Assembly (NCBI GenBank): GCA_009792885.1
Contig: WMCF01000018.1
Coordinates: 7,438,112-7,502,111, forward strand
DNA from: Eremophila alpestris peregrina
Lineage: Eukaryota > Chordata > Aves > Passeriformes > Alaudidae
Direction of reading: 5' to 3'
Length of the DNA: 64,000 bases
Numbering within the stretch: position 1 is the first letter of the stretch; each line of letters starts with the position of its first letter. This document shows, one piece after another, positions 44,201 to 50,402 of this stretch. The notes under the pieces were generated by a model. It was not told where the DNA came from and made no database searches. It saw only the letters and a program-made list of their open reading frames with translations. Made by a program: the position numbers and the translations under genes.

Positions 44201-47200
44201 CTGAAGTGCCTCTCAAGAGCATACACAATTCAGACCACAACACACATGAATATAAGATGCAAACAGCTAAAAACAGACCCGAAGCTCTCTGGGTTTTGTA
44301 ATTCAAAAATGCCATACAAGCTAGTGATGAGAAGGCACACTAGATTCAATACCTAACTGCCACAATTATGCAAGCCCCCAATTTTACTTCTATCATTGTG
44401 CTTCTACTGATAGAACTTACTGAAGTGAGCCCCTTGTGAGGCTTAAGGGAACACTACAGGCACACGTGGTGGTGCCAGACAGGTGTCAACACAAGTGAGC
44501 CGTGCCCAACACACTTACTGTTTGTAGCTGCAGTTCCATCAGCAAAACCACACTTCTAGCAGTGCTGCTGATCACTATTTTGATGCAGCTGTTCTCACAT
44601 CAGGCTCTACTGGCATCTTGAGCACTGGCTGGCTCCTCAAACTAATGTCCCCGTGTCCGTACGGGGAGGTTTTGTCATTGTTCTGCAGTGGTGCAACCAC
44701 GTTTGGGAAACTTCCCCAAACTGAGTACAGAGTTATTCTTAGCATTAAGCAGCCTGCATGGCCCCAGTGTTTCTGAATTGTGCCTTCTTCCACCAAAGGA
44801 ATCACAAGAGACAGCACTAAGGATGCAGCTAGCTACCAAAAGCATGGCAGAGGTATAGTGTTGGATCTTTCTGAAATTATACACCATTTGGGAGGGCAAG
44901 GGCATTTCTCACACAAATGAGGTTTGTTTGTATGTGTACCAAAAGCTGAAAGGAAATTAGTTGCAATTCAGCTTTCTGCAAAAATGAAGCCAATATGTAT
45001 GAGAAACGTGATCCCAAGGGGCCTATGATGTGAAATAATGAAAAACTCACGTGACGACTAATTCAGGTTTGCCTAAAAACAGAGACCAGACAAAGTTAAA
45101 AAATAAAAGCAGATATATTTAATGAAGGGTCTTCAGGTAATTTAAGGGCAGAGGAAGCCTCCCCAAGGGGCTACACCCAAAATGGATGATGGTCACAAGT
45201 TTTTCAGACAGATCTAAGTTTGATCTATTTACATATCAGGCATTAATCCTCCAATTACAAGCTTCAGGTAATGAAGTCATATTCCCCCAATTTGCCCCCC
45301 CCCTCAAATCACTTCTGTTTATACTTTTTGGGGCCTGAGGCTGTAGGTATCCTTAGATAACAGGCCCAGAGGGATTGTTTTGTCTAACCAAATTGTGAAG
45401 ACACTTAACTATGCTTTATATGGAGTTTAGAGCTATGCACTAATGCAGTATAGGATTTGAAAACTATAAAAGCTAAAATCTTAAGGCATCATATGGAACC
45501 CACATAAACACTTCCCACAGCAAACTCAGCTGTAGTATGTTTTCACAGAAGTTCAGGTAAACTGCATTAGAAGTAGTTTTCACTACTGTTTAAATAAGTT
45601 ATTTTATTAGTACTGTACACAGCTTCTGAAAATAAGCAGCTATTTCAAGGGCACTCTAGGATGTCTATGTAACTATGATGCCCAAAGCTGCGTGTAACTG
45701 ATTTGCACTGATGCAGCACAAGCACTCCAGTGTACCAATGTCAAATCATGAAATCTGTGCACCAGTCAGTATCAATCTCATCATGAACCACAGCCTCTAC
45801 TGCACAGAGTGAAGGTTAAGCATCAATTTCAGTTTCCAGTCCTTTACATGCCCTTGGAAATTTATGCCTGCATAACATTAATAAATTTGTCCGATATAAT
45901 TAAAATAGACATAATTCTGATACATTTTCATGAATTGCTAAGTGTACAAGAAGATGTTATGACAGTTGTTTACTTCTGTAGGAAGCAACATGTTCAGCAA
46001 GAAACACAATGAGCAAAGGGTCAAAAGTTGCAAAGTACCTGAAGTGTACAGTGAGGACCAGGGCATGTTCTGCCAACTCCTACTTAAGCTGGGAGTATTT
46101 ATGGCATTTTGACTCATGTAATGCCAGTTTACGTGGCCTGCTGAACAGAAATGTCTTCAGATAAACAGAAGATGAATCAGAGGAAAAGCTGCATAATCTA
46201 AATACAGTTTTTGTATACACTCTTCATATTAAGTCAATACGTCAAAATGCAAACTTCACTGCGATTTTAATACCAGATACTGCAGTATTTTTGCTCATTT
46301 CCTCGCTGTACTGCCAAACCTTAAACGTTTCCAAGAATCAAACTCGCTTTTAGTGCACAGTAATAAAAACCTAGGACTTATTTTTTTACCCAATTAAAAT
46401 TCAAAAATACTAATGGAAACACTCATTAGCCTCCCACACAGTCATCTCCAATGACAACGGAGAGACGAAGTATTTTCACAGTGAATTAAAGTGACCCCTA
46501 CAGATCAGGCCACTTCTAAAAAACACTTTGTCCTTTCTGTCGTTCTTCCGAAGTCCTGTGCCCTTCAGTGCACGACTAAACATTTGCTTACCCTGTCCAA
46601 TCAGCAAGATCTAAATAAACCATTCTGCTTCTTTCCCATCACTAAACACAAGGGGATCAAATAGCTCGGTACAGCTGACAATTAACTGCTGCTCACCCTG
46701 CGCACGACAAATTGAACCTAAACTTGACAGGGCAGACCCGGCAGCCCCGGCTCACGTGGATGAACCTCCCCCAGCAATTCGGGCTGTCTGAGGCTGTGCG
46801 TGTCCCACATCCCTCCGGCGAGGCAGCTCCACGCCAGACATTCCCTCCGCAGGGAAATGACAGCAGGACTCCGGGTTCTTTCCCCCTGGGAGAGACCTGG
46901 AGAGCGACTGCTCGGGAGGTGGCACCGGCCACGACAATCGGGATCGATCGATCGCCTGCGGGGGGGACGAGCCAAGGAGACATTTCCTCGCTTCCCACAA
47001 TTCTTACTACACTACAAACCTGGGATGGTGTGGCCTGATTATACAAAAAAAATAATAATAGCAGAGAGGCAGGGAGATCAGGGATAAACACATCATCAGG
47101 AGGGCAGGGTTTTTCCCCTCTATTAAACCTTAGTCATCGCTACTCCCATTTCTGAAGGCCCGACGGTAAAAGCACCGATAACAGGGCGGGGGGCGGCGGA

Positions 47201-47299
47201 ACCGACACAGGCACGGGCGGGCGCCCTCCTTACCTTCCTGCTCGCTCCTCCGAGGGACACCTTGGGCCTTGTTTTGAAATCCCCTTCAAAGCTGAACAT
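3760..47299 (-). CDS. UBE3C: UBE3C, HECT-type ubiquitin-protein ligase E3C (exons 1-18; 3' end outside window)
   Basis: Spliced gene on the minus strand. Known family role: UBE3C binds the 26S proteasome and extends K29- and K48-linked ubiquitin chains on substrates already docked there, which helps complete degradation. Eighteen exons join in phase to 828 codons. Order along the protein: conserved N-terminus MFSFEGDFKTRPKVSLGGAS, a basic/acidic helix (about 23-47), an IQ motif (I52-Q53 with R57-G58 and R60), a long helical middle region (66-700) interrupted by an acidic serine-rich linker (about 366-378), and the start of the HECT N-lobe (about 745-828) with the GIDGGGIFREFL segment. Lengths agree with human UBE3C (about 1083 aa), leaving about 255 residues and the catalytic Cys beyond position 1. 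No frameshift or internal stop was seen. The upstream neighbour in vertebrates is usually MNX1, which fits the gene-free 48-64 kb flank. Identification rests on recognising the protein throughout. Confidence 0.98.
4008..4831 (-). other. UBE3C intron 17
   Basis: An 824-bp intron containing the 11-bp AT-rich tandem repeat at 4260-4350. Nothing else recognisable. Confidence 0.9.
4260..4350. repeat. 11-bp AT-only tandem repeat
   Basis: About eight near-perfect copies of TAATAAATATA in intron 17, ending about 250 bp upstream of the exon 18 acceptor in gene direction. The copies look identical, which suggests recent expansion and likely length polymorphism. Confidence 0.95.
4832..4964 (-). CDS. 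UBE3C: UBE3C exon 17, entry to HECT domain (residues 702-745, splits Glu746)
   Basis: A 133-nt exon coding IFQRLIYADKQEVQGDGPFL, then DGINVTIRRNYIYEDAYDKL and SPEN. The RRNYIYEDAYDKL motif corresponds to the R-x-x-x-x-E-D element that opens HECT domains. Acceptor CTGACAG, donor AAATG|GTAGGT. Confidence 0.98.
5489..5564. repeat. Poly-A pair, 43 and 17 nt
   Basis: A run of 43 A residues (5489-5531), then a short spacer, then 17 A residues (5548-5564). Both runs are preceded by CATATT, so the second looks like a local duplication of the first. In the gene direction this is poly-T. No retrocopied gene is recognisable next to it. Confidence 0.95.
6040..6325 (+). mobile_element. Degenerate CR1 LINE 3' end
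   Basis: The string GGACTAGAGTACCTCCAGAG followed by GTCCCTTCTGGCCTCAAT matches the classical CR1 3' tail (tagatgacctccagaggtcccttccaacct). The part before it (GTGAAATCTCCATTTCTGGAG) fits the adjoining CR1 sequence. It is strongly diverged, so an old insertion. Only the non-coding 3' end is present. Confidence 0.6.
7923..7935 (+). promoter_or_regulatory. Candidate CTCF-type motif
   Basis: CCACCAGAGGGTG matches the CTCF core pattern CCACnAGRKGGCR at all but one position and lies in an isolated GC-rich patch inside intron 16. Motif match only; such matches occur by chance. Confidence 0.25.
8224..8321 (-). CDS. UBE3C: UBE3C exon 16 (residues 669-701)
   Basis: A 98-nt exon coding (V)GLEPAPLSVSEERQLAILT and ELPFVVPFEERVK. 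Acceptor TATTTTAAG, donor GTAAAG|GTACCT. The PFVVPFEERVKIFQRL junction with exon 17 is the typical entry into a HECT domain. Confidence 0.98.
8322..11605 (-). other. UBE3C intron 15
   Basis: A 3.3 kb AT-rich intron. The block at about 10170-10560 is GC-richer and has short open frames on both strands with no recognisable protein. No repeats recognised. Confidence 0.85.
11606..11693 (-). CDS. UBE3C: UBE3C exon 15 (residues 640-668, splits Val669)
   Basis: An 88-nt exon coding VTQLYVPSARHVWRVRRMGR and IGPLQSTLD. It has no long open frame and was found by searching for the expected peptide. Acceptor CATTTGTGAG, donor GGATG|GTAAGA. It carries a strongly basic patch (R-V-R-R-M-G-R). PSARHVWRV differs slightly from the mammalian PASRHVWRF as I recall it. 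Confidence 0.96.
11694..12494 (-). other. UBE3C intron 14
   Basis: An 801-bp intron with no recognisable element. Confidence 0.9.
12495..12599 (-). CDS. UBE3C: UBE3C exon 14 (residues 605-639)
   Basis: A 105-nt, phase-0 exon coding VITNLVKMLKSRDTRRNFCP and PNHWLSEQENIKADK. Acceptor CACCTAG, donor GATAAG|GTAAGA. The basic KSRDTRRNFCPPNHWL block is highly conserved and lies just ahead of the region leading into the HECT domain. Confidence 0.98.
12600..16337 (-). other. UBE3C intron 13
   Basis: A 3.7 kb intron. It contains a TA microsatellite at 14243-14269 and otherwise nothing I recognise. The open frames at about 14624-14941 have no recognisable protein. Confidence 0.85.
14243..14269. repeat. 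(TA)n microsatellite
   Basis: About 13 uninterrupted TA units preceded by GTGTG, in intron 13. Confidence 0.95.
16338..16570 (-). CDS. UBE3C: UBE3C exon 13 (residues 527-604)
   Basis: A 233-nt exon that begins (V)VGQRQSSMMPFTLEELVIL and ends QTEQKRWIQLFK. Acceptor TTTGATGCAG, donor TTCAAG|GTAAAT. It ends in phase 0. The segment VTKNTEMQQC is a small variable patch relative to mammals. Confidence 0.98.
16571..17122 (-). other. UBE3C intron 12
   Basis: A 552-bp intron with no recognisable element. Confidence 0.9.
17123..17280 (-). CDS. UBE3C: UBE3C exon 12 (residues 474-526, splits Val527)
   Basis: A 158-nt exon coding (G)SMVPLLQVISRGSPMSLED through LISIHDNEFFGDPIE. Acceptor ATTTTAAG, donor AGAAG|GTGAGT. 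The peptide matches mammalian UBE3C almost residue for residue. Confidence 0.98.
17281..17900 (-). other. UBE3C intron 11
   Basis: A 620-bp intron with no recognisable element. Confidence 0.9.
17901..17987 (-). CDS. UBE3C: UBE3C exon 11 (residues 445-473, splits Gly474)
   Basis: An 87-nt exon coding (R)LLYSLAFNARFLRHLWYLI and SSMTTRMIT. Acceptor CTTCTTGCAG, donor ACAGG|GTATGT. It lies 7.4 kb downstream of exon 10, beyond the GC-AG intron, and only 620 bp from exon 12. Too short to give a long open frame, it was placed from the conserved peptide. Confidence 0.97.
21199..21274. repeat. Tandem duplication of about 38 bp
   Basis: Two adjacent copies (21199-21235 and 21236-21274) start ATTTAAATGA and share a 25-base identical block that includes GTAAGAATTCCTGATAAACT. 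They differ by two inserted bases and one substitution. Confidence 0.95.
24113..24138. repeat. 26-bp perfect palindrome
   Basis: The arm ACTAGTAATTAAA is followed directly by its exact reverse complement with no spacer. The centre AAATTT is flanked on each side by TAATTA-type homeodomain cores and SpeI-like ACTAGT ends. Confidence 0.97.
25404..25405 (-). other. Non-canonical GC splice donor of intron 10
   Basis: The first two intron bases read GC instead of GT, in the context GTCAG|GCAAGT, which is the optimal setting for U2-type GC-AG introns. Joining here keeps the reading frame (Arg445 split AG|G); no GT alternative does. Confidence 0.93.
25406..25593 (-). CDS. UBE3C: UBE3C exon 10 (residues 383-444, splits Arg445)
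   Basis: A 188-nt exon that begins GDGRLSVQYITEECLKKLDT and ends LMVQHRMMVPKV plus two bases of Arg. The acceptor is TTGGTAG. The only donor that keeps the frame with exon 11 is AG|GCAAGT, a GC donor in its typical strong context. The nearby GT at GTACAA would give an immediate stop after joining. Confidence 0.97.
25594..27442 (-). other. UBE3C intron 9
   Basis: A 1.85 kb intron. It contains an AT-rich degenerate repeat of ATATAAAAATACAAAT type (27114-27185) and a (TGC)5 run near 27403-27417. No gene or mobile element recognised. Confidence 0.85.
27114..27185. repeat. AT-rich degenerate tandem repeat
   Basis: Repeated ATAAAAATACAAAT-like units with interspersed TA runs in intron 9. Confidence 0.85.
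27443..27597 (-). CDS. UBE3C: UBE3C exon 9, acidic linker (residues 331-382)
   Basis: A 155-nt exon coding (G)SLSEEGLLVYLRVLQTFLSQ, then a variable serine/acidic linker with NSDSEDEDEE, ending KMTTTP. Acceptor GCTCTAG, donor ACCG|GTAAGC. The following intron 9 starts in phase 0. The linker is low-complexity and probably disordered. It separates two helical parts of the scaffold. Confidence 0.97.
27877..28097 (-). CDS. UBE3C: UBE3C exon 8 (residues 257-330, splits Gly331)
   Basis: A 221-nt exon that begins (R)QQIFAAFTEEFLAAPFTDQ and ends FYFVLTVGETYL. Acceptor CCTTGCAG, donor TTGG|GTGAGC. The stretch ESGCSRRSDQAPW differs from the mammalian equivalent as I recall it, so this loop seems variable inside a conserved exon. 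Confidence 0.98.
28098..28883 (-). other. UBE3C intron 7
   Basis: A 786-bp intron with no recognisable element. The next intron, intron 8 (27598-27876), is only 279 bp. Confidence 0.9.
28884..29037 (-). CDS. UBE3C: UBE3C exon 7 (residues 206-256, splits Arg257)
   Basis: A 154-nt exon coding GYYKSLYLLINNKLPSSIEY through LKPLHFTYSSCPEGA. The acceptor is TTACTTGCAG and the donor GCAAG|GTAAAT. The peptide is nearly identical to mammalian UBE3C, so this part of the helical scaffold is under strong constraint. Confidence 0.98.
29038..31042 (-). other. UBE3C intron 6
   Basis: A 2.0 kb intron with no recognisable element apart from a short TG-rich stretch near 30719-30732. Confidence 0.88.
31043..31200 (-). 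CDS. UBE3C: UBE3C exon 6 (residues 153-205, splits Gly206)
   Basis: A 158-nt exon coding (R)LLQNCNDDSLNVALPMRML and onwards to LIEQILHYMVQK. The single first base completes Arg153 from exon 5 and the single last base begins Gly206. Acceptor TTTATAG, donor AAAAG|GTGAGT. Confidence 0.98.
31201..32683 (-). other. UBE3C intron 5
   Basis: A 1.5 kb intron that begins GTAAGTTC and then 12 T residues, an intronic U-tract close to the donor of exon 5. Nothing else recognised. Confidence 0.88.
32684..32799 (-). CDS. UBE3C: UBE3C exon 5 (residues 115-152, splits Arg153)
   Basis: A 116-nt exon that begins VWMCQNLIKQSSQFVKQLDG and ends LGLCC with two bases of an Arg codon. Acceptor TGTTGCAG, donor TTGCAG|GTAAGT. 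A run of 12 T residues starts about nine bases into the following intron. Confidence 0.98.
32800..33444 (-). other. UBE3C intron 4
   Basis: A 645-bp intron with no recognisable element. Confidence 0.9.
33445..33591 (-). CDS. UBE3C: UBE3C exon 4 (residues 66-114)
   Basis: A 147-nt, phase-0 exon that begins YSIQRSEFDRCANVAQSGG and ends RQNEDSKRL. It follows directly on the IQ motif and belongs to the N-terminal region implicated in proteasome association. Acceptor TTTTTAG, donor TTTG|GTGAGG. Confidence 0.98.
33592..34237 (-). other. UBE3C intron 3
   Basis: A 646-bp intron with donor GTCAGT, weaker than its neighbours. No recognisable element. Confidence 0.9.
34238..34312 (-). CDS. UBE3C: UBE3C exon 3, IQ motif (residues 41-65)
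   Basis: A 75-nt exon coding EERRRLKNAIIIQSFVRGYR then DRKHQ. It carries the IQ motif core I-Q-S-F-V-R-G-Y-R (52-60), a calmodulin-binding type motif annotated in UBE3C. The acceptor is TTTTACAG. The donor CAA|GTCAGT is a weak match to consensus but is the only one that joins exon 4 in frame. Phase 0 on both sides. Confidence 0.97.
34313..36951 (-). other. UBE3C intron 2
   Basis: A 2.6 kb AT-rich intron with no recognisable element. Confidence 0.88.
36952..37005 (-). CDS. UBE3C: UBE3C exon 2 (residues 23-40)
   Basis: A 54-nt exon coding EEKASLLHRTQEERRKRE, the charged helix just before the IQ motif. The acceptor is TTATAG and the donor GTAAAG. It is phase 0 on both sides, so skipping it would keep the frame. 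It is separated from exon 1 by a 10.2 kb intron. Confidence 0.97.
41815..41905 (+). mobile_element. CR1 LINE 3' tail fragment
   Basis: AAGGGTGTCCCTGCCCATGA, then GGTTGGAACTGGGTCACCTT and TAAGGTCCCTTCCAACCCC with the terminal ATTCTATGA form the standard CR1 3' end. Severe 5' truncation leaves about 90 bp. It is antisense to UBE3C. Confidence 0.85.
45029..45491 (-). mobile_element. Solo LTR of an endogenous retrovirus (ERVL-like, passerine type)
   Basis: About 463 bp that reads on the minus strand as an LTR: TGATGCC start, CA end, and ATTAAA as a possible polyadenylation signal at about 45116-45121 followed by TTTGTCTGGTCTCTGTTTTT, a familiar U5-like segment. Flanking TATGA (45024-45028) and TATGG (45492-45496) could be a 5-bp target-site duplication with one change. 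No gag, pol or env sequence lies next to it, so it is a solo LTR. It is in the same orientation as UBE3C. Family assignment is from memory of bird repeats. Confidence 0.6.
47234..47299 (-). CDS. UBE3C: UBE3C coding exon 1 (residues 1-22)
   Basis: Encodes MFSFEGDFKTRPKVSLGGAS followed by R-K, the invariant UBE3C N-terminus. The start is supported by A at -3 (AAACATG) and by an in-frame TAA four codons upstream, which excludes an N-terminal extension in this transcript. The exon ends CAGGAAG and the donor GTAAGG follows at 47233 downwards. It ends in phase 0 and sits inside the CpG island. Confidence 0.98.
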
Positions 47300-47308
47300 G
47301 TTTACAGC

Positions 47309-47317
47309 TTATCCCAT
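47309..47317 (-). promoter_or_regulatory. Two-codon upstream ORF (ATG GGA TAA)
   Basis: The minus strand reads CCCCATGGGATAAGCTG and then TAAACATG. The uORF is Met-Gly-stop, in the same frame as UBE3C, and ends nine bases before the UBE3C ATG. Its context is C at -3 and G at +4. It only matters if the transcript starts upstream of 47317, which is likely. Confidence 0.7.
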
Positions 47318-47564
47318 GGGGAGCGGGGCCCGGCCGGCCGGCAGGGCGAGCGGAGGGGCCGCACGAACCCCCCGGGCTGGCGCCCCGCGGCCCGCCCGCC
47401 CCCGCGGGGCTGCTCCCCCGTCCCCCGCCTTCCCCGCGGCCTTCGCTATCCCGGTCGCCCCCTTCCTGACCGGCGGCCACGGCGGAGCGTAGTGGGAGGA
47501 GGGAGAAGGAGGAGGAGGGAGCGAAGGAGGGGGCAGCGGGAGCGCTCCCGCCGGCCGCGCAGAG

Positions 47565-47575
47565 AAGATGGCGGC
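47565..47575 (+). promoter_or_regulatory. YY1-type element AAGATGGCGGC
   Basis: Exact match to the YY1 consensus AAnATGGCGGC, on the plus strand, about 270 bp upstream of the UBE3C start codon. In many CpG promoters this element sits just downstream of a start site and in the direction of transcription, so it hints at divergent plus-strand initiation. Confidence 0.6.
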
Positions 47576-47898
47576 CGCCCGCCGCCCGCCGGGCGCGCTC
47601 CCGACACACGGCCGCGCCCGCCGCCCCGCCCCCGGCCCGCCCGGCCCTCAGCGGCTGTCCCGGCCCCCCCGGCTGCTCCGGCTGTCCCGGCTGCGGGTGT
47701 TCCACGGGAAACTTCCCTGCTCCGGGCTCCAGGGGACCTGCCTGCGGCTGTGCAGGGGCGGCTGGGGCTGGACTGCGCTGTGGTGCCGCATCCTGCACAG
47801 ACGGGCCGCGCCGAGGGCGAGAACAGAGCTGAGGGTCCAGCCGGGCATTGGCATAGGGCTGCACTCCTCAGCGTCATTTGGCTGTGGGAACATACTTG

Positions 47899-47927
47899 GT
47901 ACACACACGCACACATATATATATGTA
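47899..47927. repeat. Short (CA)n(TA)n microsatellite
   Basis: TACACACACGCACACATATA and further TA units at the right-hand edge of the CpG island. Confidence 0.85.
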
Positions 47928-47989
47928 TAATTTGTACTTTTACTAGCATAAGCGTATCACGGAATAAATAAGGCTGAAAAATACCTCGG

Positions 47990-48380
47990 CTCACAGAGTC
48001 GAACTTCTGACCAAACACCTCCGTCAGCTAAGTGCCACATCTGGTTCATAAACAACTCCAAGGACGGTGACTCCATCTCCCTGGGCGGCCCATTCCGATG
48101 TTTAATCACCCTTTTCTGTGAAAAAAAATTCCTCCTATTGCCCAAGCTGAACATCCCCTGGTGTAAGTTGAGGTCAGTTCCTCTCCTCCTGCGCTGGGAG
48201 AAGAGACCGGCCCCTACCAGGTTATATCTTCCTTTTTCAGGGAGTTGTAGGGACAGATAGGGTCATCCTGAGCCTCCTCTTCTCCATGTGATGGACATGG
48301 CCCCATTGCAAAGACTTCATGATCAGGGTGAAAACCGAACACTGAACACTCCAATACAGGCTTCTGTGCAGCTGTGACAA
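47990..48380 (-). mobile_element. CR1 LINE fragment, diverged, with internal deletions
   Basis: Plus-strand text includes CTAAGTGCCACATCTGG, GGTGACTCCATCTCCCTGGG, TTTAATCACCCTTTTCTGTG and AGACCGGCCCCTACCAGG, each matching the reverse complement of the CR1 3' region. TCACAGAGTCGAAC at about 47990 is the remnant of the 3' end, with a deletion before the CTAAGTGCC part. The right end is uncertain. It lies about 130 bp beyond the CpG island, upstream of UBE3C. Confidence 0.85.
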
Positions 48381-49558
48381 TTCACACAGCCATGAAAATA
48401 CACCCAAAAAAGTTCATGATATAGGTGGGCTCAGGAATGGGACCTCAGCTGACGAAGAGTGGAAAGAGAAGAAGGCTGCAATGTAAAAGCAGCAAAGAGA
48501 AGAAGGCTGTAATGTAAAAGCAGCAGACCCAAACGGTGAAACTACACCTGAGGCTGCTTTACTTCACTTTTTCAGTGTGGTGACTGCATCCCTCCAGATA
48601 CAGAGGTGGCACAGACAGCAGTAACAAAAAGCAGTAACTCAGTCTGCAGCTCAAGGTGGTCAATAAATATAGGTGGCCAAATCCATCTTTCATTCCCTTC
48701 AGTGGAAATGTGATTTCACAAGCTCTAGCTCATGAATTCTCACATTAGCATATCCCAACAAACAAATGGCAAGCACCCACGTCAGGAGAGGATGTATGTG
48801 ATTTGCAGCTGTTCATACCCAGAGCACAATGCTCTTTAACTGTTGTCAAGCTGACTGGCAAATGAAAAATTTGTTCAGATTTCATTGGATTTGGATGATT
48901 CAGAAGAGTCTAAATTTTAAAATTTCAGACTTTTCATAAGGGAAAGAGTGCTTGGCAAGAGTAAGTATTAGCCTGGCATTTCCCCAGATAACATCGTCTC
49001 AGTATAAGCAAGCCTGGCCTCCTTAAATACTGTTTACAAATGCAGATGGGGTTTAGGGTATTGTGAAATACTGTCAAATTGTTTGTTCATAGTTTCAACA
49101 CATTGCATTGCTGATGAAATATCCCACCACTCTGTATTGAAATAGATAGTAAGCTTTTTTCCAAACTTGACAAGATTAATTTCAGTTTGACTTTGGCCTT
49201 GATAAGCTTTGTAAGTCTCTTACAAAAAAAAGGACTAGTCTAGGTGTCCCTAGCAATTAATTAATTAATTTTCATTAGCATAGAAGTAACCTGTTAGGTC
49301 ATGAGTTTGTGCCATCTTTATCAGTAGCAAAGACAACTCAGGGATGCAATCCCTTCTCATGTAAGGAGCCAAAGAAACATGAAACTACAGAGAGCAGTTT
49401 CTATGATGTAGGGTTTTCACTGATACACGTTTGACATGTTCCAGCATCAGTGTCAGAAGGACACAAGATCTTCTGCTGACCCTGGCTGTTACCTTCTGCA
49501 GAAGTGATTGGTAAATGACACAGGCCCAGCTGGTGAGTGAGAGTCTTGGTGATTTCTC
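48381..49558. other. Intergenic, short tandem duplication only
   Basis: Moderately AT-rich intergenic DNA with a 31-bp tandem duplication at 48463-48524 and an ATTAATTAATTAATT run near 49256-49270. No gene recognised. Confidence 0.8.
48463..48524. repeat. 31-bp tandem duplication
   Basis: Two copies of a unit beginning AAAGAGAAGAAGGCTG, at 48463-48493 and 48494-48524, differing by a single C/T change. Confidence 0.97.
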
Positions 49559-50034
49559 GTGTCCCCAGCACAGGAAGGACATCAACCTGTTGGACTGAGT
49601 CCAGAGGAAGCCACCAAGATGATTAGAGGGATGGAGCTCCTCTCCTATGAGGAAAGGTTGGAAGAATTGGTGTTGTTCAGCCTAGAGAGGAGAAGGCTTT
49701 GGAGTGACCTCATTGTGGCATTGCAGTACCTGAAGGGAACCTGCAAGAAAGACTGAAAGAATGTCTTTACAATGGAATGCAGTGGCAGGACAAGGGGGAA
49801 TGGCTTTAAACTGAAAAAAAAGTAGGTTCAGATTAGAAATAAGAAATATTTTTTTTACTGTCAGGGTGATGAGCCCAGAGAAGCTGCAGATGCCCCATCC
49901 CTGCAAGTGTTCAAGTACACTTGTCCAAGCAGCCTGGTCTAATAGGAGGTGTCCCTGTCCATGGCAGGGAGGTTGGAACTAGATGATTTTTAAGGTCCCT
50001 TCCAACCCAAGCCATTCTGTGATTCTATGATTTA
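49559..50034 (+). mobile_element. CR1 LINE 3' end, about 475 bp
   Basis: Best preserved CR1 of the window: CAGGAAGGACATCAACCTGT at the left, CTCCTATGAGGAAAGGTTGG, TTCAGCCTAGAGAGGAGAAG, GATGCCCCATCCCTGCAAGT and the tail AAGGTCCCTTCCAACCCAAG followed by ATTCTGTGATTCTATGATT. Only the end of ORF2 and the 3' UTR are present, so it cannot move. Confidence 0.95.
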
Positions 50035-50402
50035 CATGTGCCCCTCAAGGCTGGTTTAATATTCTCAGAGAGCAACAAGAGCAGGTTGTTCCATGGAGGA
50101 AGCAAAGTGGATTCCCCCAGCATGACCCCAGCACAGGCCATGCCCTCCCAGGTCAGAACACAATTCCACAGGATGCAGAGAGAGAGGGCAGAGCCTGGCA
50201 GTGGTTACACAGGATTCACTGACAGGCCCAGGCAGGGTGAGTGGATGAGTCCTGAGAAGCTGGACAGTGCTATAGTGTAGGTCAAGATTCATCCAGGAGG
50301 AAGCTGGAGAGAGGTGCACCTGAGCTTAGATGGACCAATGAGCAGTGGGGTGAGTGTGTGGGGGCCCCAGATGAAGCTATTCAGGGCAATCCAGAGCCCT
50401 GA

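Larger units (their letters stand above)
37006..47233 (-). other. UBE3C intron 1
   Basis: A 10.2 kb first intron. It contains a short CR1 tail (41815-41905), a sense-oriented solo LTR (about 45029-45491) and, at its 5' end, the downstream half of the CpG island (46700-47233). GC-richer blocks at 39240-39740 and 43260-43700 contain open frames (up to 195 codons on the minus strand at 39156-39743) that resemble no protein I know. Confidence 0.85.
47300..47620 (-). promoter_or_regulatory. UBE3C: Probable UBE3C core promoter and 5'UTR
   Basis: GC-rich sequence directly upstream of the start codon. The transcription start cannot be fixed from sequence. The leader contains at least one upstream ATG, at 47317, whose ORF is only ATG-GGA-TAA. 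Confidence 0.6.
46700..47860. promoter_or_regulatory. CpG island over the UBE3C 5' end
   Basis: The base composition changes abruptly from AT-rich to strongly GC- and CpG-rich, with two peaks: 46730-46990 (in intron 1) and 47150-47850 (first exon and upstream). It contains GGGCGGGGGGCGG (47184 onwards, Sp1-type), many CCGCC blocks, and the YY1-type element at 47565. No TATA box is seen. This is the pattern of a housekeeping, dispersed-start promoter, in keeping with ubiquitous UBE3C expression. Confidence 0.9.

Noticed and set aside
46693..47091. Overlapping frames on both strands at 46.7-47.1 kb
   Set aside because: They arise from the GC-rich sequence of the CpG island; several frames are open at once on both strands, the sign of composition and not coding.
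47286..47864. 192-codon frame on the minus strand overlapping the UBE3C start
   Set aside because: It is rich in Pro, Ala, Gly and Arg as expected for any frame in a CpG island, is out of frame with UBE3C, and resembles no protein.
49559..49756. 65-codon plus-strand frame beginning MSPAQEGHQPVG
   Set aside because: It lies in the CR1 3' region and corresponds to its end and UTR, not to a host gene.
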